A stretch of 64,000 nt of DNA from Diphasiastrum complanatum (lineage: Eukaryota > Streptophyta > Lycopodiopsida > Lycopodiales > Lycopodiaceae): contig CM055096.1 in NCBI GenBank assembly GCA_029204225.1, positions 33,982,571-34,046,570 on the forward strand, in the 5' to 3' direction. The translations under genes were made by a program, and so were the position numbers. This document shows, one piece after another, positions 10,138 through 21,433 of the stretch; the stretch's first letter is position 1, and each line of letters starts with the position of its first letter. A model generated the notes under the pieces. It searched no databases and was not told where the DNA came from. It saw only the letters and a program-made list of their open reading frames with translations.

Positions 10138-10791
10138 TGTGAGAGATTTCAACTAGTTTAGTCTAGTTTAGTCACATTTTGGTAAATTGTCAATAAGAGG
10201 CCAAAACTCATTTTAGACTTAGAGATAAACTTTTTGAAGCTATATTAGTTTAAAATATATTCAATAAACACTTTTTGAAAGTGTGGGAAAGCTGGTAGTC
10301 GAGTTTGAGAGAGATTCAAATTTGAACTTTGGGTACATTGAATCTAGACCCAAAAACAGCAGGGTTTACATTATGGAGGGAAAGTCAAGTGGCCAAATAG
10401 GGTTTGGAAACTCTATAAAAGAATGTAACTCGTGGAGAGACACATCTTCTCTCTTCTATCTCTCATTTCATCATTATACATGGTTCTCTTTGGGTTCTAC
10501 TACTCATTGGTGCACTATATTGGTGTTATCTTGCAATTCTATGTGTAGAATGATCATTTATTGCTATTTTCGGTTCTACACGTGTGAAATACAGTGGGGT
10601 ACTATAATTGTACGGACAACAAACATATTTTATGTTTTGGTTCATGTTTGATCAATATCTCTTAGAGTTTGCATCTCAATTTGTATGTAGATGCTGATTT
10701 TTTTACATTGGCAGGATTGTTGGTTTGCTCCTTATTGTAACCAACGATTTGGGACATGGATTGGATCTTGAATAATCTGAAATCCTTCTCA
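10138..10791 (+). repeat. 3' LTR
   Basis: Near-identical copy of 5935-6589. It ends TCCTTCTCA where the 5' copy ends TCCTTCACA. TATA-like CTATAAAAGA is at about 10412. The differences from the 5' copy are mostly single substitutions. Confidence 0.88.
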
Positions 10792-10796
10792 AATCC

Positions 10797-11739
10797 TTCA
10801 CCCTCTCCCTCAACATAAATGTAAATACACTAACGATGCATCAACAATTATGAAACAAGCAATACTAACCAGGCATCGATCCACAATTACTACATAAAGT
10901 GAGAACAAGAATCAATATTGAACTTTCCAACTTAAGCATTCACCAAACATCCATTTCAAGGATCGAAAAAAAGGAAAGCACAATTTATCTCTCTCACCAA
11001 ACAGAATTACCTCTCAACATCCCACCAACAAAAGTGGTATACACATAACCTCAACACTAACTCTCAACACACATTTTACACACACTCTCAAATATAAAGA
11101 GTTGGCTCCTTTTTATAGGAAAACCCAAGTGTCCCCCTTCAAAATGAAGCTTTGCCAATTTTCATGCCCTTCAAGCCCTCTTTGCCATTTGTCCTCAACC
11201 CATTTGATAGTACACCTAGTGGCCTTCATAAGAGAGTGAGGGAGTGGTGCATTCAAGGCTCTCTTCAAAACTAGCCAAGATGCCATTTTTGTCAAAGGCT
11301 AGGGAGGCCATTTAAGTTTCCCCTTTTGTACACCCTAGAAGCCCAAAATGTCAATGGCTAGTGGGTGTACCTCCCAAATTTTTTAGCCTCCAAGGTGTTT
11401 TGGCATTTAATATCCAAATTTTGGGTGAGGCCCTTTTTCAACCCCTATTTTTAGTAGGCGGCCTTCATTTTTTCTTTGGGTACCTTCGTTTTTGGCCTTT
11501 CAGGGTATTGGAGACAATGTGTTGCCTTTTTTGCAAAAATGCGAAAAATGCGACAGTGTTGGGAAAAGTTGCTAGAGTTATTTTCTAAGTGTTTTAGGCC
11601 TAGGGATGAATTTTTCTCATGACAAAAAATGCAAATTGTGCAACAAAACAGTCAAAAAATGCAGATTGTGCAAAACATAGTTCAAAATGCACAGTCACTA
11701 AAGACAGCAAAGGGAAAAAAAAAACTAAGAAAAAATGCT
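10797..11739. other. No supported gene
   Basis: No coding domain seen. The stretch 11515-11700 has repeated TTTTGCAAAAATGCGA and AAAATGCAGATTGTGC-like words resembling the non-coding parts of the gypsy elements at 17207-17450 and 51000-51400, so it may be gypsy LTR or leader sequence. Confidence 0.35.
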
Positions 11740-11829
11740 AAGGCTTTGGAAGATAGAAACTAATACTTTCTTCAAGAAAATGGAAACAACAAATCCAATC
11801 CAATGACACCACCACCCCTGACGAGTTGC

Positions 11830-12196
11830 CCGGAATGCCATTACAACTTTCAAATCCACTCAATAAAAGGGGCAATATCAATATTCCAGCTACCCATCGC
11901 CAATCTCGCGAAGTCCTAGCTGTACTGGATGGTGGCTCAGGTGTTAACATCATTTTCACCTCTCTCATGTCGAATGGAATTTGAGAGACAAACTCACCAA
12001 ACCCACTTGTCAGCTTAGGATGGTTGATCAAAGTGTGGTCCGACCTACCGGTTTCCTTCCACAAGTACTGATCAAACTAGGAGGCCTGAAGTTTTATGTA
12101 GACCTAGTCGTATTCGATATCCCTAGTAATGCCTATTCTTACGAGTTACTACTTGGTCGCCCATGGCTCACCAATGCAAGAGTCATTCACGACTAG
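11830..12196 (+). pseudogene. Gypsy aspartic protease
   Basis: The first part reads NIPATHRQSREVLAVLDGGS followed by GVNI, matching the retropepsin active-site loop with D-G-G in place of D-S/T-G. After a frame change at about 11980 the second half follows (FYVDLVVFDIPSNAYSYELL, then LGRPWL), the family's conserved C-terminal strand. The enzyme would cut the gag-pol polyprotein; the altered triad and frame break argue against activity. Confidence 0.75.
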
Positions 12197-13276
12197 AGCC
12201 AAGGACGAGTCACCTTTGGTGATAGAGATAGCTCTGTTACCATCGATTCATCTGGCAAACTCAAACCCACACAGTTTTACGATGAAGGATCTTCTACTAC
12301 TAATTTAGTGTTTGAGCCATACCAGTCCACCCATGAAAAAGGTCATTATGTTGAATCTACTAATATCATAAATTGGAGTCATAGTTTAGCTACCATTGAT
12401 TGTGTGAATGTCGATTCGTATGTTCAACATCAGGATGATTGTACCTATACTCCTTTGACCAATAACGAACAAATTCCTGATCTAGACACCCCTATCATTA
12501 ATATCAATTTTATTGATATTCTTCCACACAATGATGAGTTGCTAAATGTTGCATGGCTATCTACTAATTAATCAGAAATTTTTTTTGTAGATGACAAAAA
12601 AGTCTTACGAATTCAGATTTGCTCAGAAGATTCAAACATTTCTGATATTCAAATCCTAAACTACATGGAGGCCCTTCCACTCAAGGCCTTTCCGCAACAA
12701 TCCTCCAAAGTAGAACCAGTGGCCAAGATTACCATCGAAAAACTTGATACCAAGTTCTACCGGGTCAAACGACCAAACTATCCATGGGACCTTTGTGAGA
12801 AAGGAACAATTTTTCAAATCGACGACAAAATCCTCCATGACGTGCCACCACTTTTTCATCCGCACACCTCACGTCCTTTGAAGCCCCAACCTCCGGCCAT
12901 ACCATGAAGGAAAAGATGAAGAAACTTCTTTAAATTCAGCCGCATGGCGACTTACCACTGCTCAAAAAGTTCTTGAGAGCGCATCTTTTCTACACCAACC
13001 CCCGAACCTCCCAAATCACCATCTAGACAGTTGAAAGGCAAGGCCCCCCTCGAATCTCTAGCACATGATGTGTCTGCATACTTTAAGGACTATACAATCG
13101 AGGATGTCACCATCCAATTACCCCAAGCTCAACATGAGCCAAATGGTAATTCGCCCTACGAAGGCCCTGCCTGAACCATCACACTTTCCTTGAGTGAGCC
13201 ACATGAAAGTAACGAATAAATTGTCCACGTCGAGGCTCATCTCAATCGTGAACAACGTAGACAGCTTGAAAAGCTT
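12197..13276 (+). pseudogene. Gypsy protease-RT linker, degenerate
   Basis: Open stretches at 12308-12571 and 12665-12907 separated by stops carry no catalytic motif. Position and composition fit the spacer between protease and reverse transcriptase in gypsy pol. It ends with RRQLEKLLRKYRHVFAWSYK, the usual lead-in to gypsy RT. Confidence 0.55.
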
Positions 13277-13975
13277 TTGCGCAAATATCGACATGTCTTT
13301 GCTTGGTCCTATAAACACATGAAAGAGGTCTCACCCAAGGTAGTTGTCCATCATATTCTCCTTAAACCAGGTGTGAGACCAACCGCTAGCCGTCCCTACA
13401 AATGCAATCCGATCTACAAGGCCAAAATCAAAGAAGAACTACAACGCTTGTTAGATACAGGATTCATCTATGAAATCAAACATACTGAGTGGGTTTCCCC
13501 AATCGTCATCGTTCTGAAACTTAATGCCATCACAGAACATGACCATTTTCCACTGCCTTTTGGAGAATCCATCTTAGAAAATCTAGCAGGAGATGAGGCT
13601 TACTCTTTCTTAGATGGCTTTAGCGGATACAATATGATCCAAGTTGCTGAAGAACATCAACATAAAATCACTTTTGCCACAGAATGGAGAACCTTCTGTT
13701 GGAAAGTCATGCCTTTTGGTCTCTGTAATGCCCCTAGCACCTTCCAACGTGTTATGCAAGCGACCTTTTCTCAGCAGATGGGCGACACCCTAGAAGTTTA
13801 CTTGGATGATCTAGGTGCACATTCAGAAGAATCACGACATCTGTCTGTGCTTGAGAAAATTTTTATCCAATGTCAACGATTCGGCATCTCCTTGAACCCT
13901 GAAAAATGTCAGGTCTGGGTACACACACAGTATTGTGTTAGGCCATATCATTTCAAAAAATGGCATCGCAACTGA
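13277..13975 (+). pseudogene. Gypsy reverse transcriptase
   Basis: Diagnostic text in order: YRHVFAWSYKHMKEV, HHILLKPGVRPTASRPYK, EELQRLLDTGFIYEI, WVSPIVIVLKLN, HFPLPFGESILENLAG, YSFLDGFSGYNMIQVAEEH, FGLCNAPSTFQRVMQ and the catalytic VYLDDLG. The K-x-G-W-R-M-C-V-D-Y-R block between VLKLN and AITEHDHFPLP is deleted, removing part of the fingers. The frame stays open for 232 codons. Confidence 0.88.
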
Positions 13976-14026
13976 CCCAGGATCCTCATCATTCAAAATC
14001 TACCGGAACCACGTACCATCCACAAA

Positions 14027-14667
14027 GTGTATTTTCTCCTTGGCCACGACAACTACTATCAGTGCTTTATTTTCGACTTCGTTAATAAAGCACAATTAAT
14101 CTACAAAGTAGTTGCTATCCCCAAATGGACTGATGAACAACGCATCACATTCAATCAACTCAAAGAAGCCCTTACCAATGCCCTTACTCCAAAGAATTCC
14201 ATGTACATATCGATGCATCCAAGTATGCCATTGGAGCAGTGCTTACCCAACAGGGAGAATTTCAAAAGGATTATCCAATTTGATTTCTCAATATATAATG
14301 GATATGTACTAAAGTCAATTATACCACTACCGAGTGTGAAGCTTTGGCAATGGTAGATGCGGTTCATAAGTTTCGTCATTATCTTATGGGAAAAGTTTTT
14401 GCCTTCTTCACTAATCATCAAGCACTCCTATATCTCAGCAACAAGACTTGCACAACTGGTCGTATCACTCGATGGATTCTATTACTGCGAGAATTTGAGT
14501 TTAGGATCGTGGTTCGAAAGAGAGTTCAACATTTTTTAGCAGACCATCTATCTCGAATCCCTAACCTACCCATCCCAGATCAAGGCGTCAACGATGATTT
14601 AGCCGATGCCATCTTATTTCAGTTGACTCTACACCCGTTTGGGCTAAGTAAATCACAAAATATTTAA
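14027..14667 (+). pseudogene. Gypsy RNase H
   Basis: Fragments in two frames: KWTDEQRITFNQLKEAL (connection domain), then DASKYAIGAVLTQQG readable across a frameshift near 14215, then VHKFRHYLMGKVFAFFTNHQ and ADHLSRIPN. The DASKYAIG strand with the first catalytic aspartate is present but out of frame with the rest. Confidence 0.8.
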
Positions 14668-14678
14668 CTTCAGGGAAG

Positions 14679-15467
14679 ATGGATCCATCCTTATCTAAAC
14701 TCGAACAACGTGTGTTGGTCCTCAAAACCAAACCTCATACGTTAATTGCAGGCCAACTTTACAAACAAGGGTTAGATGAAATTATTCGACGTTGTCTTAC
14801 TGAAGGTGGAATACCCTCTGTCATCTCCCTCACTCATAAAGGTGTTGGAGCAGGTCATTTCTCTTCTGAAATGACTGCTAAGAAAATCTTCTTGGCCAGA
14901 TTTTGGTGGCCAACTCTCTTTAAGAATACGCACATCTACACTAAGGCTTGTGATGTTTGTCGAAGAACTTAACGATTTCAAAATACCGACTACATGCCTT
15001 TGCACCCTGTCACAACTGATCAAGCTTTTCAGAAATAGGGGGAATTGATTATGTTGGACCCATTAATCCCGCTGCTAGACACACTTAATCCTGCTATATC
15101 GTAGTAGCTACGGACTATTGTACCAAATGGGTTGAAGCAAAAGCTGTTCGCAATGTGGATGCTCGTTTTACCGCAAAATTTCTCTATGAACAGGTTATCG
15201 TTCGTTTCGGATGTCATCTAGAACTTATCAGCGATAGGGGTACACATTTTCTTAACTCTGTCATAGCAGATCTTCTTTTCAAATTTTTTGTGGTACATCG
15301 TAAAAGTTCCCCATATTATCCACGCTGCAATGGCCAAGCGAAATCCACAAACAAAATCTTATGTGATGTTCTCACAAAACCGTCGAGTCTAGCCAATCCA
15401 ATTGGGAACTAAAACTTCATGCTGCTCTATGGGCCTACCGCACTACCACTAAAGGTCTCTCAGACAA
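14679..15467 (+). pseudogene. Gypsy integrase (zinc finger and core)
   Basis: HKGVGAGHFSSEMTAKKI, ARFWWPTLF and ACDVCRRT give the HHCC zinc-binding region. After a stop near 14970 come the core strands IDYVGPI, VVATDYCTKWVEAKAV and ELISDRGTHFLN (two catalytic aspartates). The third acidic position reads CNGQAKSTNKIL where the family has AES, so the catalytic glutamate is lysine here. The sequence ends in LHAALWAYRTTTKGLSDKTP, where copia text begins. Confidence 0.85.
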
Positions 15468-15733
15468 AACACCATTTGAAGTTTGGACAAGTACCAGACC
15501 TTCTTTATCAAATCTATGAGTTTTTGGATGTACTGCTTTTGCGCAGATACCTCGTGATCTTAGCAGAAGTGTGTTTTCATCATCTAAACTACTTCAGATC
15601 ACGCCAACAAGTTGTTTGATCCCATCGAGTCGAAGATATTCACTAGCCGGAATGTCATCTTCATCGAAGATCAGTTTCAAGACCTCAAGGGAAAAGGCAG
15701 TCCCCATGTAGCCGACCTTTCAGATTCTTTTAC
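15468..15733 (+). pseudogene. Copia integrase C-terminus joined to gypsy integrase
   Basis: Directly continuing the gypsy frame, the translation becomes FEVWTSTRPSLSNL, stop, VFGCTAFAQIPRDL, then in a shifted frame DPIESKIFTSRNVIF, the C-terminal text of copia integrases. Both families carry a T-P-F motif at this point, and that is where they meet. Confidence 0.78.
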
Positions 15734-16964
15734 ATGAACTTTCCAGTTCCTCAGTCGACTATTCCCATAGAAGGTCCAAGCTCTTCTACTATTGACGAAC
15801 AACAAATCAACGACGGATCAGAAGATGATGATGTTGCAGTTCAGCAACTACAGTACGATGGAAATGATCAACTTTTTCTATTAACTAGAAGATCTTCAAG
15901 GACTAGCAGACCACCTGTGAGGTATATCAATGAGTTTGCAGCCTATCTTGCTCAGGAACCGACGTCTTTCCAAGAGACACTCAATCAACCTAATTCAGAT
16001 CTTTGGAAAGAAGCTATGGATAAACAGTATTCATCTCTTATCAAGAACGAGACATGGACAACGAATTACCTGCTAGCAGAAACGTAGTTGAGTGTAAATG
16101 GATTTTCAAAGTCAAGTACAATGTAGATGGAAGCATCAACAGGAGAAAGGCACAACTTGTCGCCAGAGGATTTTCTCAGGTATACAACGTTGATTACACT
16201 GAGACCTTCAGTCCAATAGTCAAGCATTCTTCTATTCGACTCTTTTGCTATCATTTGACGCTGCAGCAGATTTGGAAATACATCAAATGGATGTACAGAA
16301 AACATATCTCAATGGAGTTATCGAAGAAGACATTTACATGGTGCAACCCGAAGGTTATATTATCGAGGGTAAACACAATCATGTGTGTAAACTCCATAAG
16401 GCGCTTTATGGCTTGAAGCAATCTGCTCGAGCATGGTTTCAAAGGATCAATACTTTCCTTATTGATCACGACTACACACCTAGCTCTTTAGACTCAAATG
16501 TTTACTTCAAAGCAGTGCAACAGTCTTTTATCATTATCACTTTATTCGTGTATGAGACGTTGCTTTTCAGCAACAGTACCTATTTGATAAAAGAGGCCAA
16601 GACAATGCTATCTTCCAAATTTGACATGGCCGATTTGGGCGAAGCTCATTTCTGTCTTGGTATAAAAATCCATAGAGATAGAAAACAGAAGTTGGTCTAC
16701 ATTACACAACAGAGGTACATCTACAACATGTTAGTCAGATGTAATCCGATTAATTGCAAGTTAGCTCTCTCACCAATGGAACCAGGTCTCAAATTGTCAA
16801 AGGACCAATGTCTTCAAACAATTCATGAGAAGCAGCAGATGCGTGAGTATCCTTGCGATTTGATTATAGGATCTCTTATGTATGCCATGATCTGTACCAG
16901 GCCAAATGAGATATCTTTGAGCTACTATGGAGTTTTGCATTTGTTATGGAGCAGTCAGCAATGA
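15734..16964 (+). pseudogene. Copia reverse transcriptase
   Basis: Linker text RRSSRTSRPPVRYINEF and LWKEAMDKQYSSLIKNETW leads into RT (CKWIFKVKYNVDGSINRRKA, LVARGFSQ, ETFSPIVKHSSIRL). After a frameshift near 16245 come IHQMDVQKTYLNG, KLHKALYGLKQSARAWF, FVYETLLFS at the YVDD site, and GSLMYAMICTRPN. The two catalytic aspartates at YVDD are Y and E here, so the enzyme is dead. A sister copy at 33339 keeps YVDD. Confidence 0.88.
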
Positions 16965-17206
16965 CAAATTCAATTTACTTAGTGGTTACACAACTGGGCA
17001 GGAGATGTAGACACTCGTAAATCCACTTTCGGATTTACATTCTTCCTTAACAATGGTCCAATTTCCTAGAACAGTCGCAAGCAATCTTCAATAGCTCTTA
17101 CTCTCAGATATCGGTCTGAATCAATATGCTCCGACGACATTATTTTGTGATAATCAAAGTGCCATTGCTTTATCAGCCGACCCTAGATTTCATTCTAGGA
17201 GTAAGC
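16965..17206 (+). pseudogene. Copia RNase H remnant with internal deletions
   Basis: Compared by eye with the copy at 33700-34180, this stretch lacks about 90 bases after AGGCCAAA and about 80 bases after AATAGCTCT. The remaining text encodes GDVDTRKS-like, LLSDIGLNQYAPTT and CDNQSAIALSADPRFHSRSK pieces. Homology stops abruptly at AGTAAGCATT (17206). Confidence 0.75.
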
Positions 17207-18250
17207 ATTTTTTGCCTGTCAAGAATGTCGTGTAAAAATGCAGTGTCGCCTTTTTTCGCTTTTTTCGCCTAACAGGAATTACGAGTAAAACTGCAGAGTC
17301 ACATTTTTCGCGTTTTTCTAAGTGCCTCAAATGTTAAGGAAATGACTTTGGCAAAGTGTGGGGCAACCCTGAATTAGATTTAAGGGCATTGTTGCGTTTT
17401 TTGCAAAAACCCGACACTGTCGTCTTTTTGCGACATGTTTGCCTGTGGCAGTTTTAGTTCATTTTTGTAGAGTGACAATTTTGGTTCATTTATGCAGACA
17501 GACTGTTTACGGCCAATTTCCACCGCTTATCAGCAATCAATTTTTGAACTGGATGAATGTCAGGAGCGGACACCAGCCAACTGGCAATCGCATTTGACGA
17601 CCTAATTGCTTAGTATATATAGCTGTTCATATTCATACATTTTTATCAAGAAAAAGAAGTTTTGAAGCGACGCATCAACATTGTGAATTGTGATGGGGAT
17701 GAGCGTTATTACACGACGCTTCCTGCGCTCTTATCAAGCAGATCATTCACAATCAGAAAGTATTGTAGTTAGCTTTCTTTCAAGCTTTCAAGCTTGAACT
17801 CTCTTGAGCATTCTAGCTCAGTCTTTTAGAGATTTATTTTAGAGTTGCTATTGCGCTACTGCTTATCAGCAGAGCTGCTTATTATCAGACTTATTCTCAA
17901 CTACTCAGAGACAGCTTAGAGTGCACGATTTTCTATCCGCTATTGTCTTGCGCTCATTAGCATATGATTGTGTGTTTTTTCTTGAATCATTACTATCTTC
18001 TTATTGCGTTCAGTATATGTTGGAATGCATGCATCTCTGTATTGCTTTTGTAACTGATAGAAATTGTCTGAGAATTTAATACTTTATGTTTGGCTATGTA
18101 ATCACTTAGTATCTAGCGATTTCAAAGTTAGTTGCTAAAGATTGAACGTGATTTCATCACTACTGCTTTGTTCAATTTTTGATAGGCGTAGTCATGCATT
18201 GTAAGTAGGTAATTTCCGCATTAGATTATCCATCCTATTTTCGACAGAAG
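17207..18250 (+). repeat. LTR-like segment with TATA box
   Basis: Non-coding, beginning right where copia text ends. It contains TTTTGCAAAAACCCGACACT near 17400, a word also frequent after pol in the gypsy element at 46201-53017, and a clear TATATAT at 17614-17620 followed by ~600 bases of pyrimidine-rich, leader-like DNA. This looks like the promoter part of a gypsy LTR or the element's 3' region. No matching second LTR was found, so both boundaries are uncertain. Confidence 0.4.
17614..17620 (+). promoter_or_regulatory. TATA box of an LTR-like promoter
   Basis: TATATAT within TTAGTATATATAGCTG, about 400 bases into the LTR-like segment; typical spacing for a retroelement U3 promoter. Confidence 0.4.
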
Positions 18251-18428
18251 CGCCCTCCTACATGCGCACCAATCCATACTACTATCCAGTGACTTAAGAA
18301 ATAAAATCTAGTGCTATTTAGATAACAAAAAAATAGTTATCCTATCAACTCATAGGATCGAGTCTTGTGAAAAGATTTCGAGATATGAAAATAGCTCTAA
18401 TTCTATATCATGATGGTTTTGAAACCAT

Positions 18429-18440
18429 GCTCTGATACCA
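18429..18440 (-). other. Copia primer binding site remnant
   Basis: The minus strand reads TGGTATCAGAGC, followed (lower coordinates) by unrecognised DNA. Adjacent 18450-18600 resembles 24490-24600 in part (GCATGCA…CTATCGG…TTCGA-GTCATT), suggesting two copies of one LTR family. Confidence 0.4.
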
Positions 18441-20819
18441 TATTGAAAACCATGATGCCATGATGATGGAGCAGTGGACGATTCCTCAGTGCATGCACTA
18501 CACCTATCGGGTCGAATCAGGATGGTGAGTGAGTCGAGCGACTCGACTAATTCTATTTGATTTTAACTTCAAGGTCATTAGAATATATGGTATCGCTTAC
18601 ATAGGAAAACACAAAGAAAGTTTTGCAACTTATAATGCCAAAGCGAAAAGTAGACAATTCAAACAAGACATTAAGAGAAATAAGATATAATGACTAAGAA
18701 AGCATTGCATGTATACTGAAGACAATCTGAATGCCATAAGATGATGATTCAATTCAGAAAAAGTATCAAGATATAAGTGAGTCAATGTTGGAGCACAAGA
18801 CAATTGCAGACGAAACCACATACTCAAAACTGTCTTAGTTTTGTAATAGCTATGAAACATTTGTGCAGATATATATATAATGGCATAGAGACGTCTCATT
18901 GATGAGGTAGATCTTGGCTGAAGTAGTGGATGTCACCGTCCAGGTGGTTAGCATGGATGAATGTCACTTTCTTGGTAGGCAATAGTCATGGTTGTCATTA
19001 TCTGGAGAGTACAAAAAATCAGTACATATAGAAAGCTTTCATTCTTTTCGATGTTGTGATGGATCTAGAACCGATGGATCTAGAACCGACTTTGTTACTA
19101 TTCAATGACAATGACAAAGAGACGGTTGGGTCCTGTAGGCTTTCCAAAAAGTCATAGGAAGATCGACTACTTGGTTGGTTATTCTGTAGGGCTAGCGCGC
19201 TAGTGGAAATTGCCTACCAAAGCCATGCTCAAAAAGTCTTGGAAGGAGTGCACCCAAAACCAAAAGAAGAGTGTTGTTAAAAATCCTTTGATTAGGTGCT
19301 CAACTCGCATGCCACCACCTCCATTTTCTTGCATGTCCTAAAGCAAATCTCTCTAATTGGAAAAGACGCAAGTGCCTCTTATGACATGCACAGATTACAG
19401 TCAAAGGAACGTAGAGGCTCTCTATTTTAATCCACCCAACTTATGCACTCTCTTATAGAATGCCCCTCCTAGTCGACTGTGAGTTAGCATGCGGAGCTAC
19501 TGGTACTGACACTCACTGGTCATGCTGCATGCATGGAGTAACTGATGCATGAGGAGTCACAGTCCACTGCTGAAGGACTGCATGGCTCTCGACAGTGCAT
19601 GTGTCTGCATGGGCATTACTGGCTCTCATACCTACTGCATGGTATGCATGCATGCCATTGACTCACACTGTCCATGCCTCTGGTGGTTAGTTGCACCTAG
19701 AAGTATTGTTGGGTCGGTATCGTTATGGTCTCGTAACACTTTGCATGTCCAGGAATATGGTATTGAGTGTTATAGTAGATTGATTAGTTAAATTTCATGC
19801 ATGAGTATAGTTTAGTCAAAAGCAGTTCAAAAAATGATTTTTTAGTTCAGTTAGACAATTTACGTAAAAAAGTTGATTTTTTTGTAGATCATTACATGTG
19901 GATTGTGATGCATTCTGGATGTTTTGAAATCATATCGGTATGGATTCGTAGCAGCAAAATTGAAAATTCGATGATGGAAATCGATTTCCATAGTTGCGGC
20001 CCATACTGAACGGAATTTAAAAATTTCAATTACGTAATTTTTTTTGAAAAAATCGTAATTGTTTCAATTTTATAAAAAATTGTCAATTAGTGATTAAAAT
20101 GAAATTAGCTTGTAAAGCTAATGATCTTACTGAGATGTAATCAGTCGGTTTACCAAGGCACAATTACTCTTACTTTTGGTTAAAATTTTGGGATCTATTA
20201 ATTGATTGCAGCAATTTCTGGTTTAAGTGATTAATAATGGTCGAGGATAATGCAAGTTGAGAAAATGGTTCTTATGTTGACTTTCTTGCAAATTTGCCAG
20301 TAGTTGAGTGTGCAGTTAACAAATTGAACAATCAGAACACCTTGCAGGTACTACATATGGAAGTTCTCCTAAATCAAAATTTAGGTCTTATCCTCGTCAA
20401 ATCTGGGGTTTGCAACCTGAACCATATTCAGGAGAGGAGAATGAGAAGAAGCCTGAGGTTGTAGATAATTTGTTGACCAAGTGGACCAACTATTTTAATC
20501 TACAAAGAATGGAATCTACAACTTTTCTTGAAAACTGATATTATAGTATATTTTACGTTTTTTTATCTACCACAAAAAATGGCTCTCTTGAGCATGAAAA
20601 AGGCACAGGCCGAAATACTACGTGCTCATCTCATTTCATATGAAGCGTTGGATGGCCACCTGACATTAAAGCCTCTGAAAGAGTAAAGAGGATGGAAAAA
20701 TCCATCGAAGGGACAATGAAATGCATGTAGAAAGTATAGAGGCCATAAGAGATACTGTACGTCAACTATAACAAAGCAAATATCTCACAAAGTAGTTCTT
20801 GAAATCCCATTGCTTGATG
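18441..20819. other. No supported gene
   Basis: No domain or terminal repeat identified. A stretch at 19480-19650 is rich in GCATG words. A coding-looking piece at 20340-20530 (SKFRSYPRQIWGLQPEPYSG and neighbours) might be a gag-like remnant, but I cannot assign it. Confidence 0.35.
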
Positions 20820-20890
20820 TAAGTCACCACTAGCTAAGATAGTTGCAAGTTTAGGTAGTGCATGAAGTTGTGAAGTAGCCGTTCCTGCAA

Positions 20891-21433
20891 CTACGGCACG
20901 TCGAAGTATTGCAAGTGCTTGAATGCGTTGTAAAGTAGCCAAAACTGTTGGATGATAATAGGACGCAATGATGGATTAAGGCGATGTATCACGTCCTTGG
21001 AGTTTCGCTGGAAATCGTGCACAAGTTGATAGAAAATCATCGAATTTCTTAGGCACCCATAAGTCTCAAAGGCAATTCGAATAAAGTCCTTTCTGAGAGA
21101 GCGATGTGAATAATCCCGCACTTTATCTTGAGCTGCATGAGAAGCGACAACACCTTGGGTAGTTGAGGCATGGTGAAGGAGCTTTGTCAGCAAAGGATCA
21201 ACAACAACAACATCCCCAAGGGTGTGAATCCCCTCACGCGAAAGGACAAGGTCAATCCGACGACAAGACGATTGTGAGTCAAACATAGATAAAATGTGAG
21301 TCTGCTCTTGAACAACATGGAAGCCGCATTCATGAGCAACAGATGCAAGTATGCTCATCATGAGTTGCGTTGCGATCCCCGCCAGAAGGGTGAGATGAGT
21401 GCCAAGAGAATCAAGAGGGTGACATAAGAACAT
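20891..21433 (-). pseudogene. LINE-like retroelement, region downstream of reverse transcriptase
   Basis: The 180-codon open frame on the minus strand has the layout I associate with the part following the RT in some plant non-LTR elements: LGTHL then a variable stretch, CGFHVVQEQTHIL, CRRIDLVLSREGIHTLGDVV, AAQDKVRDYSHRS and FETYGCL. No reverse transcriptase lies upstream, so it is a 5'-truncated copy, the usual outcome of LINE insertion. It is richer in G+C than its surroundings and ends about 535 bases before the dioxygenase start, in opposite orientation. Family naming rests on recalled pattern. Confidence 0.45.

Larger units (their letters stand above)
5935..10791 (+). mobile_element. LTR retrotransposon with gag but no pol (TR-GAG-like)
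   Basis: Two ~655-bp direct repeats (5935-6589, 10138-10791) share TG starts and CA ends and bracket a primer binding site, a gag gene, two further open frames and a polypurine tract. Flanking pentamers are AAGCC (5930-5934) and AATCC (10792-10796), a probable target duplication with one change. No integrase core, reverse transcriptase or RNase H is recognisable in 3.5 kb. Gag-only terminal-repeat elements (TR-GAGs) are known to be mobilised by related autonomous partners. The LTRs look only a few percent different, so insertion was fairly recent. Confidence 0.85.
11740..15467 (+). mobile_element. Ty3/gypsy retrotransposon pol remnant
   Basis: Protease, reverse transcriptase, RNase H and integrase follow one another on the plus strand in the gypsy order (integrase last). 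Gag is missing and no LTR pair was found. Multiple stops and frameshifts occur. At about 15460 the integrase passes in frame into a copia integrase, so the element is chimeric or cut by recombination. Confidence 0.85.
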
